The position numbers were made by a program, and so were the translations under genes. From JARRQJ01 sp963810615 (GTDB taxonomy: Bacteria > Pseudomonadota > Gammaproteobacteria > DRLM01): a stretch of 64,000 nucleotides of DNA. Below are positions 8,904-18,799 of this stretch, piece after piece. The stretch is from NCBI GenBank assembly GCA_963810615.1, contig CAWEOA010000001.1:124001-188000 (forward strand), read 5' to 3'. The notes below the pieces were generated by a model that was not told where the DNA came from, did not search any database, and saw only the letters and a program-made list of their open reading frames with translations. Positions within the stretch are counted from its first letter, which is position 1, and each line of letters opens with the position of its first letter.

Positions 8904-9830
8904 ATGCAAACCGCACAATCAATACGCGTTGAAGACAGTTCTTCTGATGTGGCCTACCACTGGGTCAAGGATATTACTGGACTGGTGTCGCCGCCGGAGG
9001 TTTGTATCAGGCTTCTGGATTTGGTGGACTCGCCTAAATCGACGGCGCACGAAATCGGCGAAGTGATCGGCAGTGACCCCAATCTCACCGCGAGGCTGCT
9101 TAAGCTGGTTAACAGCTCCTTTTACAATTATTCAGGGCGGATCGATACCTTGTCGCGCGCCATCGCCATTGTCGGTACCCGTGAGTTGTACAGCCTGGCG
9201 ATCTCGGTTTCCGCCGTTCGTGCCTTTTCCAAGATTCCGGCGCAATTGATAAATATGGATACCTTTTGGCGCCATAGCCTGTTTTGCGGGATCATAGCCC
9301 GCTATTTGGCCAAGCGCTGCGGCATATTGCATCCGGAACGGCTGTTTGTCGCCGGATTGCTGCACGATATCGGTGAACTGGTGCTGTTTGCCAGGGCTCC
9401 GGAGAAGAGCCGGGATTTGATGTTGATGGCCGAAGGGGATGAGAATGTGCTCGCCTATGCACAGCGGCAGGAATTCGGTTTCAACCATGCCGATCTGGGC
9501 GGCTTGCTGGCAACATTATGGCAACTTCCCGATACCTTGGTGGAGGCCATCAGCTGCCACCATACTCCCTTTGATGCGGTGTGTTCCAAGCAACAGGCCG
9601 CTATCGTGAAGATCGCCGATATATTGGCCGATCGCTCCGCGCTCGGTGCGCTGTTTGAATCGCGACCACGGCAGGCTACTCCTTTAGAAATAGATAGCGC
9701 TTTGTGGCGGGTAACCGGCTTAGTTGCGGCCAATTTCGATGAGACCCAAATTATCGGTGATGCCGGTCAGCAGTTTATTGAAACCTCCGGGATACTTTTT
9801 GGAGATTCAGATAACGCCGACAACGCTTAA
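8904..9830 (+). CDS. HDOD domain signalling protein
   Basis: Single-domain HDOD protein, 308 residues. The HDOD core runs from about residue 22 (GLVSPPEVCIRLLDLVDS) through NLTARLLKLVNSSFYN to LLHDIGELVLF and the LGGLLATLWQLPDTLVEAI helix, then ISCHHTP. HDOD proteins are relatives of HD phosphodiesterases that usually lack catalysis and act as adaptors in c-di-GMP, motility or stress signalling. No partner domain (GGDEF, EAL, receiver) is fused. Transcribed away from the DUF1631 gene across a 200-base gap. Confidence 0.9.
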   Translation: MQTAQSIRVEDSSSDVAYHWVKDITGLVSPPEVCIRLLDLVDSPKSTAHEIGEVIGSDPNLTARLLKLVNSSFYNYSGRIDTLSRAIAIVGTRELYSLAISVSAVRAFSKIPAQLINMDTFWRHSLFCGIIARYLAKRCGILHPERLFVAGLLHDIGELVLFARAPEKSRDLMLMAEGDENVLAYAQRQEFGFNHADLGGLLATLWQLPDTLVEAISCHHTPFDAVCSKQQAAIVKIADILADRSALGALFESRPRQATPLEIDSALWRVTGLVAANFDETQIIGDAGQQFIETSGILFGDSDNADNA

Positions 9831-9946
9831 CCGCTCAGAATGTTTGTTCCCTTTGACGATATCATCCAAGCGCACTCCTGCTAATCTCCAATTACTGCCT
9901 CAATCATCGCACCTAGCCTAGGTTCATGCCATCGATCGATTGGGGG

Positions 9947-12325
9947 TTACTTGCCTCTTGCTGCAATGATCTTGATCGTATGCTCAGATTGGGATTCCTG
10001 TTCGTATTGAATAGTGAAATTTAGGGATTGATTCGGTCGTAGGTGACGGGTGTCAAGCTCGATCATATGGAATCCGAGGCCGGTGGCCATAGTCGTTGCT
10101 TGCCGAGGGTTATTCATTTCCAGGGTCCGCCAGCGTACTGTGGCCGGTTGCGGCAGGTAGAGATGAAGCACCGAGTCCGCCGCAAGCGTAGACAGCTGAG
10201 CGTTGACCGTCCAAACGGTGAACCCGGGTGCGGAGCGTTGGCCGTGGTAGCGGTCCCATACCGGGCCGGGCCGATCAAAGGGACGATTTATCGCCCAGGA
10301 ATGGGCCAGTTTAATGAATTCGGCATGAGCCCAGGCCAGGGGCATTGCCGAGCCCGTGGGCCGGCCGGGAAAGAGACCGCATTTTGCCAGAGGTTCTCCA
10401 TCCCATATCTGTTCCGAGATCATGCCGCTCGGGCCGCTCATATCGGCCATTGCTTGCAGATAAGGTAAGGGCGAATTGCCTGCGGCGAGTTCGTAATGGC
10501 CGCGCTCACCGGTCAGCAGGGGCCATGCCCGGCCTATGCCGCTGCCGTCGAAGGGCGAGCCGTCTTCATGTTCGCCATAACCGTCACCGTTATAGCGATG
10601 CCAGGCGGGACCGTTGGGAGTATCGACCCGTAAAAGCGCATCGGCGACTTTAATGCTCGACTTTATCAGCGGGTCATCGGCTTGACGCAGTCCGAAGCGG
10701 ACTAATTGTAAAAAATCGGTTCCGATTTGTTCCTCGGCTTTCAGTTCCGGATCTTGTAAACGATTCTTGATGGGTAAGGTTTGGTGCATGGCCTCTTCGT
10801 CGATTAACGCGCGTCGCGGCTCGCCGCGTACGTAGTAGCCTTTGATGTCGTATCGATGCGCCAGAGCTGTTCCATATACCGCGGTCCAATCCTCGATGCG
10901 ACTGTTCCAAAAATCCGCAATAGCCAATGCGGCGTCGCGTTCGTCGTCGGGTAGGAACTGCGAGCCGGTCACCAAGGCGGCGATGCATATGGTTAATGTG
11001 TAGGTGTTGACGCCGGCATTTTCTTCCCAGCGGTCTTGATCGCTGGCGGGGCCGTTGTGCGCAATGAATGACAAGGCGCGTCGCACCATGTCCACGACAT
11101 TGATGTCATCGAGGGCCTCGTGCTCGATCAAGGCGCCCGCCAGTAATATCGGAAAGGCCGCCTCGTCGAGTTGAATCCCTTCCCAAAAGCTCTTACCGCC
11201 CAGCCACTGGTTTTGACACCAATGGCCGTCTTCGTTTTGAGTGGCGATGAGATAGCGCAGGATTTCGCGGGCCTTATCGTCGGCGCCGAGTGCCAGCAAG
11301 GCGCCGGCGCATTCCACCAGGTCCCGCGGCCATACTAAGTGATAGCCGCCACGTTCGTCGCGAATATTGCCCCATGGAATGCTTAAGCTGGCGACCATGG
11401 CGCCCGGATAGGTCTGGTCCTGATGGACGCGCAATACCATGGCCGAGACCAATAATTGTTCGCGTAATGCTTCCGGCAAATCAGCAGCGGTAGCCAATTG
11501 ATACTGGCACTGTCCATGCCAGGCCTCCCATGCAGCGATTTGGCGATGCCACGGTTCATCAAAGCGCCGCGGCAGCGCGGAAAGTGCCAGTGTGGCGGCC
11601 GATTCCTTGCTGCTGCCGAAACCGAGAGCCAGTACGGAGCGCCGCGGCAGGCGCCCCATCAGTGCGACGTTACCCGGACCGGCATGACCATATTGCCACT
11701 GCATGGCGCCGTTGTGGGTGAAATCGCGCCAGCCATCGCTGACGCCGACATAGCCGGCGCTGGTTCGACTGAAGCCATCCTGTTGGCGGCTGTCACTTGC
11801 CGCCAGGGCCAGCGCGAACGGTCCTTGTTCCGCCCAAAGAATACGGCGACCGCGATGGTGATCCGCCCAGGCGTGGTTGTCGTGACCGGTACCGCCTAAG
11901 TGAGGCGCCAGCAATACGTACGGGTGTAATTCCGTATCACCATCCAGGATGGTCTCAATGAGAAGTACATCGCGTTGCGGGTCGGGGGTGATGCGCAGTG
12001 TCAATATAAAGCGCGCATGGCTGTGTACGACCTTGACGGCGGGAATGCCGGGGCCGGTCAATGATAATTCATAATCGTTCAGACGCTTCACCTCGACCCA
12101 AAATCCCTTGCCGTCAGCCACTATGAATCCTAAGTCGCGAAGCTGGGGAATATCGATGCGCGGGTAATATACTTCATTGACGATGCCGTGCCCCAGGGTG
12201 AACCAAAGTCGTGATGATTCGAGGGCGCAACCGACTACATCCTTGGCGCTGCTGCACCATGAAGGGGAAATGCCAGGCTCTCCGGGTGCCTCATTCGTGG
12301 TTTGTGCTGTGTGGACGTCGTTCAT
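9947..12325 (-). CDS. GH15 glucan 1,4-alpha-glucosidase (glucoamylase)
   Basis: Bacterial-type glucoamylase that releases glucose from the non-reducing ends of alpha-glucans. The N-terminal super-beta-sandwich domain (about residues 20-280; SSRLWFTLGHGIVNEVYYPR) is followed by the (alpha/alpha)6 barrel with YHLVWPRDLVECAGALLALG, DGHWCQNQWLGGKSFWEGIQ, the GIGRAWPLLTGERGHYEL segment, and a C-terminal beta region. No signal peptide is visible, so it probably acts on internal glycogen or maltodextrin, or is exported by another route. It is a single gene, convergent with the HDOD gene. The glucose-6-phosphate mutarotase 4 kb away fits the same sugar pool, but no shared operon exists. Confidence 0.92.
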   Translation of the reverse strand: MNDVHTAQTTNEAPGEPGISPSWCSSAKDVVGCALESSRLWFTLGHGIVNEVYYPRIDIPQLRDLGFIVADGKGFWVEVKRLNDYELSLTGPGIPAVKVVHSHARFILTLRITPDPQRDVLLIETILDGDTELHPYVLLAPHLGGTGHDNHAWADHHRGRRILWAEQGPFALALAASDSRQQDGFSRTSAGYVGVSDGWRDFTHNGAMQWQYGHAGPGNVALMGRLPRRSVLALGFGSSKESAATLALSALPRRFDEPWHRQIAAWEAWHGQCQYQLATAADLPEALREQLLVSAMVLRVHQDQTYPGAMVASLSIPWGNIRDERGGYHLVWPRDLVECAGALLALGADDKAREILRYLIATQNEDGHWCQNQWLGGKSFWEGIQLDEAAFPILLAGALIEHEALDDINVVDMVRRALSFIAHNGPASDQDRWEENAGVNTYTLTICIAALVTGSQFLPDDERDAALAIADFWNSRIEDWTAVYGTALAHRYDIKGYYVRGEPRRALIDEEAMHQTLPIKNRLQDPELKAEEQIGTDFLQLVRFGLRQADDPLIKSSIKVADALLRVDTPNGPAWHRYNGDGYGEHEDGSPFDGSGIGRAWPLLTGERGHYELAAGNSPLPYLQAMADMSGPSGMISEQIWDGEPLAKCGLFPGRPTGSAMPLAWAHAEFIKLAHSWAINRPFDRPGPVWDRYHGQRSAPGFTVWTVNAQLSTLAADSVLHLYLPQPATVRWRTLEMNNPRQATTMATGLGFHMIELDTRHLRPNQSLNFTIQYEQESQSEHTIKIIAARGK

Positions 12326-12560
12326 ATTGAGCTTGTCCCCGCTGGTTGAGTCGTGCAGCTACAGAATGACCTGGGTATTGTAATTACGAATATCGTTGAG
12401 CGCGTTCGATCCCTTCAGTGAGGTGAGGGGGAGATTCATGAGTGTTTTGGTGTCAGTCACGCCTGGTGTCGGTGCAGTGCAGTCGAAGATTTCGCACCTC
12501 AGCAGGGAAGGGCGGCGGTCTCGAGCTTTATGACCACCTAATACCAGCCGTAGTTCAGAT

Positions 12561-15503
12561 TTATTCCACGGGTGCGGCGGGTGCCGCATCCGTCCAGGCG
12601 GAACGACGGCAGATACCCGCCATGGCGCAATAGCGACAGGTGAGTTCGTCACCCCAAGCGGGTAATGCCGCCCCCATGGCCATTTCGGTCATTAAGGTAT
12701 GCAGTCGCTCGCCGTTTTGTTCGACGATGGCGTGCAGTTCATCTCCCTGCAAGACAGTGCGGCTGCCGAAGCGGTTGGCGTCCAGACTGAGATATTCAAC
12801 TTGATGGACGGCATCATCCGCCAGCAGGGCATAGAAAGGCAGCTGTACTTCCTCGCCGTTAATGACCGCATCTTGCTGCGGGGTTGTTCCCGTCTTGTAG
12901 TCCACGATACCCGCGCCGTCGCTGCTGCCATCGATGCGGTCGATGCGCCCTTTTATCATCAATCCACGGTAGGTTTTTTCACAGGCCGTTTCCGTGGCTA
13001 TCACCTGCCAGCTCTCGGCGCGGCCGATCTGCCAATCGATGTATTGCGGGATGATTTGTCGCCAGCGCTGCAGCCAGCCACGATGCATAAAATTGTCTTC
13101 CATGTCCTTGGCAAAAACCGCCTGGGAAATGTTATGCAGACAAGCAATCGCGGCCTCGCGATTGGCTATGGTGACAGCCTGTTGAAATGGGCCGGGATAG
13201 CCTTGTACGTCGTTGTGGAAGGCATGCAGGGCCAGATGGATGCGCTGTCCATAGTCGGATTTTTCCAGGGCCTCCCGCACTTCTTCCGGCGCGGTCAGTT
13301 GCAGGCAACGCGCGGCAAAAAACTGATAGGGACAATTGATCAATTGTTGATAGGCATTGGCGGAGAGTTTGTCCGGCACCAAATTCGCTGTTACCGCCGG
13401 TCTCGGCATGGCCTTGGGCAGGGGGAGTTCGAGACTATCACTGCGGATTACCTGTGACTGCGGATGATCAACCAGGACGCCTAAGCCATCGTCGTTTAAA
13501 GGTATGCCGTAGGAAAAGCGGTGGAAAGCCTGCAAGGCCTCCAGCCAGGGGCTGGGAAGAACAGCTTCGTTGTTTTCCTCTCGCCGGGTGGTGATGAACA
13601 CTTGCGGTGCCGCTTGCAGCAGCCGGCGGAAATAGTGGAAGCGCATGGTCCTGTGCTGCAGAAATCCGGGAAGCCCCAGCTCCCGCCGCACGGCTTCATT
13701 AAAAAAAGGTGAGGCCTGCCCGGAACCGGGCAAGTGCTGCGCCGTGGCGCCGGCGATGATGACAGCATCGTAGTGAGTCAGAGTGCTTTGTTCCAGGCTC
13801 AGGAGTTGAATTGTCGAGGCGCTGGCGGGCGGTTGGAAATTGTAGCGTTCCAAGGTGCGCCCCAGCCAGGTGCGGAATTCACGCCATGCCATTTTTAAAT
13901 GACGGCCGGTAAGGGCCTGACGCATCGCCTGGAGTTCCTGCAGAATGCGCGCGCCCGCTGCATCCTGCTTGAAGCTTTCCACCAGTCCGAGACCTTGCAG
14001 GCTCTCCTCCAGGGCATCCAGCCAGCGCTGAGGTGATTGCGCGCGTTTGCTGAGCAGCAGGGACAACAGTGGTTTCGCCGCGCTCTCGATATCATCCAGC
14101 AGGCTTCGTAGGCGCTCGCCCAGCGCCTGCGGCCAGCGCGAGTGACGGTAGGCGAGATGGGTGCGATAGCGTTGCAGGTTGCGCGGGATGTTTTCGTGTA
14201 ATACCAGGTCCTGCTCGAAGCGGTAGACCGCTTGCAACAATTCATTGTGATCATGGTGTGGAAAGATGAACGGTGACTTGAGCAGGTCGGTGAGGGGCTG
14301 ATAAAAGAAATCTTCCTCCACACACTCCAGCCAGCGTTCCAAGGCCGCCGCCGCCGCCGTGGTGGACAAGGCCCAACCGGCGGCATCGTTCAGATTGATG
14401 TCGGCCCGTTCCAGCAGGGCACGGACACGGCGCGCCAGGCGGCGGTCGTCGCTGACGATGGCGATACGCCGTTTGCCTTGTAAAAGCCAGCGTCTGACTT
14501 GGACGTCTACACCGCGTGCCTCGGCCTCCGCGGACGGAGCCGCATAGACGAATAATCGTTCTCCGGCCGGACTGGTCGAACAGTGCGCCGCGAACTGTTG
14601 GGCCCGTTCTTTGAAAGGGGCATAAGCAGCATCGCTCTGCATGGTGGCGAAGACCTGGTCGAGGTAACGCGTATACGGATCGGCCGGGATATCGTCGCGG
14701 GTAGGGCCATCCATGATCACGGTGAGCTGGCCACGGTCGGTCAATACATCCATCCAGCGCTGTTCGGAGGGTGATGGCGCGGTCTGACCGGCCAGGAAGA
14801 TATGCAGGTTCGGGGCTAGTCTGTCGAGACTGTTATCCAACTGGGCGATATAGGCGGCTTGCGGGTCGAGGCTGCCTTCCTCATGTAATTGGCGATGCCA
14901 GGCGTGCCACAGGGTGTGAACCAGATTCGCTTCCATGCTCAAGGCTGCGGGGCTGCGTGCCCCCAGTTGATAGGCGTTGCTCAGCCGCTCGATAAAGGCA
15001 TCGAGTTCTGTTGGTAGCGTGACGCGATACAGGGTGAGCTGCCCAAACAGATCCAGGAGATTGGCGGCTAGCAACCACGGATCGCTGTCGCTGAACAAGC
15101 GCCGATGCTGATTCAGGGTTTCGATCAGGATCAACTCTTGGGCCTGGGGCGACAGCGGGGCGGTTGCAAGAGGCACGACCTGGTTTAAAAACTGGTGCAG
15201 GCTCAGGATGGACGGCCCCAGCAGGGCCTGATAGCCGAGCGTCACGGCCTCATCGAGCAGGTGATGCCGCAGCCGCGGTGCATCGAGTGACTGCGGCAGT
15301 AATACCACGCACTCGGTCAAGTCCGGCAACTTGTGCCGGTAGCGCTTAAGGACGAGTTTGGCGAGTAGAACTAAGGGATCCTGGTGATAAGGTACCAGGA
15401 TCCGGGACGATGATGGGATGGCTACTTGATGCGGGTCCTCAGCGTTCAAGGTAATCGATTTTGCCCTTTTTGCCGTTCCACTCGTCGGCATCGGCAGGCG
15501 CAT
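12561..15503 (-). CDS. PD-(D/E)XK nuclease family protein (AddB-like DNA repair)
   Basis: Large protein (up to 980 residues) resembling the family annotated as probable DNA repair protein and related to AddB. The first ~650 residues look like an inactivated helicase scaffold; the last ~280 form a RecB-type nuclease: VIKGRID-type and IVDYKTGT motifs supply the catalytic Asp and Lys. Cysteines in NCPYQFFAARC and the terminal CRYCAMAGIC cluster match the 4Fe-4S staple of AddB nucleases. The start is unclear: ATG 15503, ATG 15491 and TTG 15449 are possible and none has a well-spaced ribosome binding site; the longer forms overlap the 3' end of fdxA by up to 65 bases. No AddA-like helicase is adjacent. 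Confidence 0.8.
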   Translation of the reverse strand: MRLPMPTSGTAKRAKSITLNAEDPHQVAIPSSSRILVPYHQDPLVLLAKLVLKRYRHKLPDLTECVVLLPQSLDAPRLRHHLLDEAVTLGYQALLGPSILSLHQFLNQVVPLATAPLSPQAQELILIETLNQHRRLFSDSDPWLLAANLLDLFGQLTLYRVTLPTELDAFIERLSNAYQLGARSPAALSMEANLVHTLWHAWHRQLHEEGSLDPQAAYIAQLDNSLDRLAPNLHIFLAGQTAPSPSEQRWMDVLTDRGQLTVIMDGPTRDDIPADPYTRYLDQVFATMQSDAAYAPFKERAQQFAAHCSTSPAGERLFVYAAPSAEAEARGVDVQVRRWLLQGKRRIAIVSDDRRLARRVRALLERADINLNDAAGWALSTTAAAAALERWLECVEEDFFYQPLTDLLKSPFIFPHHDHNELLQAVYRFEQDLVLHENIPRNLQRYRTHLAYRHSRWPQALGERLRSLLDDIESAAKPLLSLLLSKRAQSPQRWLDALEESLQGLGLVESFKQDAAGARILQELQAMRQALTGRHLKMAWREFRTWLGRTLERYNFQPPASASTIQLLSLEQSTLTHYDAVIIAGATAQHLPGSGQASPFFNEAVRRELGLPGFLQHRTMRFHYFRRLLQAAPQVFITTRREENNEAVLPSPWLEALQAFHRFSYGIPLNDDGLGVLVDHPQSQVIRSDSLELPLPKAMPRPAVTANLVPDKLSANAYQQLINCPYQFFAARCLQLTAPEEVREALEKSDYGQRIHLALHAFHNDVQGYPGPFQQAVTIANREAAIACLHNISQAVFAKDMEDNFMHRGWLQRWRQIIPQYIDWQIGRAESWQVIATETACEKTYRGLMIKGRIDRIDGSSDGAGIVDYKTGTTPQQDAVINGEEVQLPFYALLADDAVHQVEYLSLDANRFGSRTVLQGDELHAIVEQNGERLHTLMTEMAMGAALPAWGDELTCRYCAMAGICRRSAWTDAAPAAPVE

Positions 15504-15762
15504 CCTTCATCTCGGTGATGACCGGCCATTCTTTGGCGAGTTCGGCATTGAGGGTGATGTATTCCTGTTGATCGTCGGGTACGTCGTCTTCGGCAAAAAT
15601 CGCCTCGGCCGGACACTCCGGCTCGCACAGGGTGCAGTCGATGCACTCGTCGGGGTCGATCACCAGGAAATTGGGACCCTCGTGGAAACAATCCACCGGG
15701 CACACCTCTACACAATCCGTATATTTACACTTGATGCAATTGTCGCCAACCACAAAGGTCAT
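15439..15762 (-). CDS. fdxA: Seven-iron ferredoxin FdxA
   Basis: Azotobacter FdI-type ferredoxin carrying one 3Fe-4S and one 4Fe-4S cluster. Cysteines are at 9, 12, 17, 21 and 25 in the first half and 40, 43, 46, 50 in the CIDCTLCEPEC motif. The C-terminal extension of about 55 acidic residues is normal for this class (107 residues in all). The mutS-fdxA order matches Pseudomonas. Its 3' end overlaps the possible start of the nuclease gene. Confidence 0.96.
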   Translation of the reverse strand: MTFVVGDNCIKCKYTDCVEVCPVDCFHEGPNFLVIDPDECIDCTLCEPECPAEAIFAEDDVPDDQQEYITLNAELAKEWPVITEMKDAPADADEWNGKKGKIDYLER

Positions 15763-15933
15763 GAGCTTCTCCGCCTATGTTTTTATGAATTCCTCTGCCC
15801 GACAAGTCTATGTCTAACGCGGGCTATTTATAATTCCTAACCTGTATCGTGCTGGATGAATACCAGGTGCTTTAAAGTCCCTTATGTTAATCGCTCTTTG
15901 CCTGGGTTGCGAGACTTTGAACGGTTTTTTATA

Positions 15934-18516
15934 TCACCGGCTGGGGTTTCCGTCTGCCAACTCTTTGAGTCGGTATAAGGTTTCCAAAGCTAGGCGCGGC
16001 GTCATGTCGTCGATGGCAACATCCGCCAGCGCAGTGAGTGCCGGGTGCTGGTGTGTAGCCGAAAACAGGTTCATTTGCTGCAACGGTGGCGCCGGCGTCT
16101 GTTGTCCGGCTTCCCGTTCCAGGAGGGACAAGCGCTGCTTTGCCTGCTCGATCACCGCGCGCGGTACGCCGGCCAGGGCCGCTACTTGCAAGCCGTAACT
16201 TTGGTTGGCCGGGCCTTCCTTTACCGCGTGGAGAAATACGATGCTGTCGCCGTGTTCCACGGCGTCGAGGTGGACATTGGCGACGCCTTCCAGGGATTCG
16301 GCCAGGACGGTGAGTTCGAAATAATGGGTGGCGAACAAGGTGAAGGCCCGTATCTCGCGCACCAGGTGTTCGGCGCAGGCCCAGGCCAGGGAGAGGCCGT
16401 CGAAGGTACTGGTGCCGCGGCCGATCTCGTCCATGATCACCAGGCTGTAGGGCGTGGCGTTGTGCAGGATGTTGGCGGTCTCGGTCATTTCCACCATGAA
16501 GGTGGAGCGCCCGGCGGCCAGGTCGTCGGAGGCGCCGATGCGGGTGAAGATGCGGTCGATGGGGCCGATGACGGCGCGTTGCGCCGGAACGAAGCTGCCG
16601 ATGTGGGCCAGCAGGGCGATGAGGGCGGTCTGGCGCATGAAGGTGGATTTGCCGCCCATGTTGGGGCCGGTGATGATCAGCATGCGCCGTGCGTCGTGCA
16701 GTTCAAGGTCGTTGGGGACGAAGGGTGATTCCAGGGTCTGTTCCACCACCGGGTGACGGCCCGCAGTAATGTGCATGCCGCGGCGGTCCTGCAATGCGGG
16801 CTGGCAGAGATTCAAGGTGACGGCCCGCTCGGCGAGGTTGTTCACTATATCCAGTTCGGCCAGGGCGGCGGCGCTGGCCTGCAGGTGCGGCAGATCCGGC
16901 AACAATTTCTCCAGCAGTTCATCATATAGACCCTTTTCCCGGGCCAGGGCGCGTTCGCGGGCGCTGAGAACCTTGTCCTCATAGCTCTTGAGTTCCGGGG
17001 TGATGAAACGCTCCGCGCCTTTCAGCGTCTGGCGGCGGATATAATCGTCCGGGGCCTTTTCCGCCTGGCTGCGGCTGAGTTCGATATAAAAACCATGGAC
17101 GCGGTTGTAGTTGACCTTGAGGTTGGCGAGTCCGGTGCGGTCCCGTTCCCGCGCCTCCAGGTCCACCAGAAATTGTCCGGCGTTCTCGCTGAGATCGCGC
17201 AGTTCGTCCAGTTCGGCATCGTAACCTGGAGCGATGACGCCGCCGTCGCGGATGATCATCGGCGGATTGTCGCTGAGGGCACGCCGGAGCAGGCCGTGAA
17301 TCTCGGGAAATTCGGCAATAGTGCCGCGCAGTTCGGCCAGGCGCGGCGACTCCACGGCGCTTAAAAATAGCTGCAGCTCGGGGAGGGTGGCCAGGGCATC
17401 CAGGAGCCGGGTCAGGTCACGGGGACGCGCGGATTTCAACGCCACCCGCGCCAGAATGCGTTCCATGTCACCGATGCGGCGCAACAGGGGGTGCAGCAAT
17501 TCATGGGCGTGATTCTCCATCAGCGCCGCCACGCAGTGATAACGCCGGCGCAATGTCTCCTGATCGCGCAGCGGGCGATTCAGCCAGCGGCTGAGCAGGC
17601 GGCTGCCCATGGGCGTGGCGGTTCGATCGATACAGGACAGCAGGGTGTTTTCCGTGCCGCCGCTCAAGGTGATCTCCAGTTCCAGATTGCGGCGCGTGGC
17701 GGCATCCAGGAGCACCGCCTCGTCGCGCCGTTCCACGTGCAGGGCGCGGATATGGGGCAGGGCTGCCCGTTGCGTATCACGCGCATATTGCAGGAGACAA
17801 CCGGCGGCGCCGATGGCGGCACTCAGCCCCTCGCAGCCAAAGCCGCTCAAATCACGGGTACCCAGCTGGCTGATGAGTAAACGCGTCGCGCTGTCGGTCT
17901 CGAAATACCAGGGCGGCTGGCGGCGCACGCCGTCGCGTTCGGCCAGCAGCGGTGCATCGCTTAAGGCCTCACTCACCAGCAGCTCGGCGGGTCGCAGCCG
18001 TGCCAGTTCGTCGCGCACTGCGGCGCGCTCGTCCAATTCCATCACGGTGAAACGGCCGCTGCTGAGATCCAGCCAGGCCAGACCGTATTTTTTGTCGGTA
18101 TGGTGGAGCGCGGCGAGGAGATTGTCGCGGCGTTCGTCGAGTAAGGCCTCTTCAGTGAGGGTGCCGGGCGTGACGACGCGCACCACTTGCCGTTCCACCG
18201 GGCCTTTGCTCTTCGCCGGGTCGCCGATCTGTTCGCAGATGGCCACCGATTCTCCGGCCCGGACCAATTTGGCTAGATAGCCGTCCGCAGCGTGATAGGG
18301 CACGCCGGCCATGGGGATGGGTTCGCCGGCAGATTGGCCGCGGGCGGTGAGGGTGATGTCCAGCAAGGCGGCGGCGCGGCGAGCATCATCGTAGAACAGC
18401 TCATAGAAATCGCCCATGCGATAAAAGAGCAGCAGATCGGGGTGTTGGGCCTTGATGCGTAGAAATTGCTGCATCATGGGAGTGTGTTTTTCTACGTTGC
18501 CGCAAATGTCGTTCAT
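15934..18516 (-). CDS. mutS: DNA mismatch repair protein MutS
   Basis: Mismatch sensor ATPase. The start of the conserved protein (EKHTPMMQQFLRIKAQHPD) points to the ATG at 18516, giving 860 residues; GTG 18582 and ATG 18564 would add 22 or 16 non-conserved residues. The Phe-x-Glu mismatch wedge is in MGDFYELFY. The clamp and lever domains occupy the middle. The ABC ATPase has Walker A GPNMGGKSTFM, Walker B LVIMDEIGRGTST and the FATHYFEL switch. A short C-terminal helical tail is present. All motifs are intact. Confidence 0.97.
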   Translation of the reverse strand: MNDICGNVEKHTPMMQQFLRIKAQHPDLLLFYRMGDFYELFYDDARRAAALLDITLTARGQSAGEPIPMAGVPYHAADGYLAKLVRAGESVAICEQIGDPAKSKGPVERQVVRVVTPGTLTEEALLDERRDNLLAALHHTDKKYGLAWLDLSSGRFTVMELDERAAVRDELARLRPAELLVSEALSDAPLLAERDGVRRQPPWYFETDSATRLLISQLGTRDLSGFGCEGLSAAIGAAGCLLQYARDTQRAALPHIRALHVERRDEAVLLDAATRRNLELEITLSGGTENTLLSCIDRTATPMGSRLLSRWLNRPLRDQETLRRRYHCVAALMENHAHELLHPLLRRIGDMERILARVALKSARPRDLTRLLDALATLPELQLFLSAVESPRLAELRGTIAEFPEIHGLLRRALSDNPPMIIRDGGVIAPGYDAELDELRDLSENAGQFLVDLEARERDRTGLANLKVNYNRVHGFYIELSRSQAEKAPDDYIRRQTLKGAERFITPELKSYEDKVLSARERALAREKGLYDELLEKLLPDLPHLQASAAALAELDIVNNLAERAVTLNLCQPALQDRRGMHITAGRHPVVEQTLESPFVPNDLELHDARRMLIITGPNMGGKSTFMRQTALIALLAHIGSFVPAQRAVIGPIDRIFTRIGASDDLAAGRSTFMVEMTETANILHNATPYSLVIMDEIGRGTSTFDGLSLAWACAEHLVREIRAFTLFATHYFELTVLAESLEGVANVHLDAVEHGDSIVFLHAVKEGPANQSYGLQVAALAGVPRAVIEQAKQRLSLLEREAGQQTPAPPLQQMNLFSATHQHPALTALADVAIDDMTPRLALETLYRLKELADGNPSR

Positions 18517-18799
18517 ATTGTCAGGATCGATTTTCTGGATGGTCTGTTTATGTGGGTGCCGCATCGAGTATTGGCGTGCCACGCTTAAATTCTTTGCTGG
18601 GCATTATCTCTAATCGGCCCGGTGCTCGCCACACGTCTTAGATTTTTAGGCGCACGAGGCCTCCGCTACAAAAAAGTTAAAACCTGCTTGACGTCCAGGA
18701 CAGAGAATCTCCGTTCTTCGTTGTGCGGCCGCCGGAACAGGCGCATGGTCTCCAGATGCCTGGGTGAGTCGCCGCGCGCCTCCAGCCGGCGTAAGCGAC

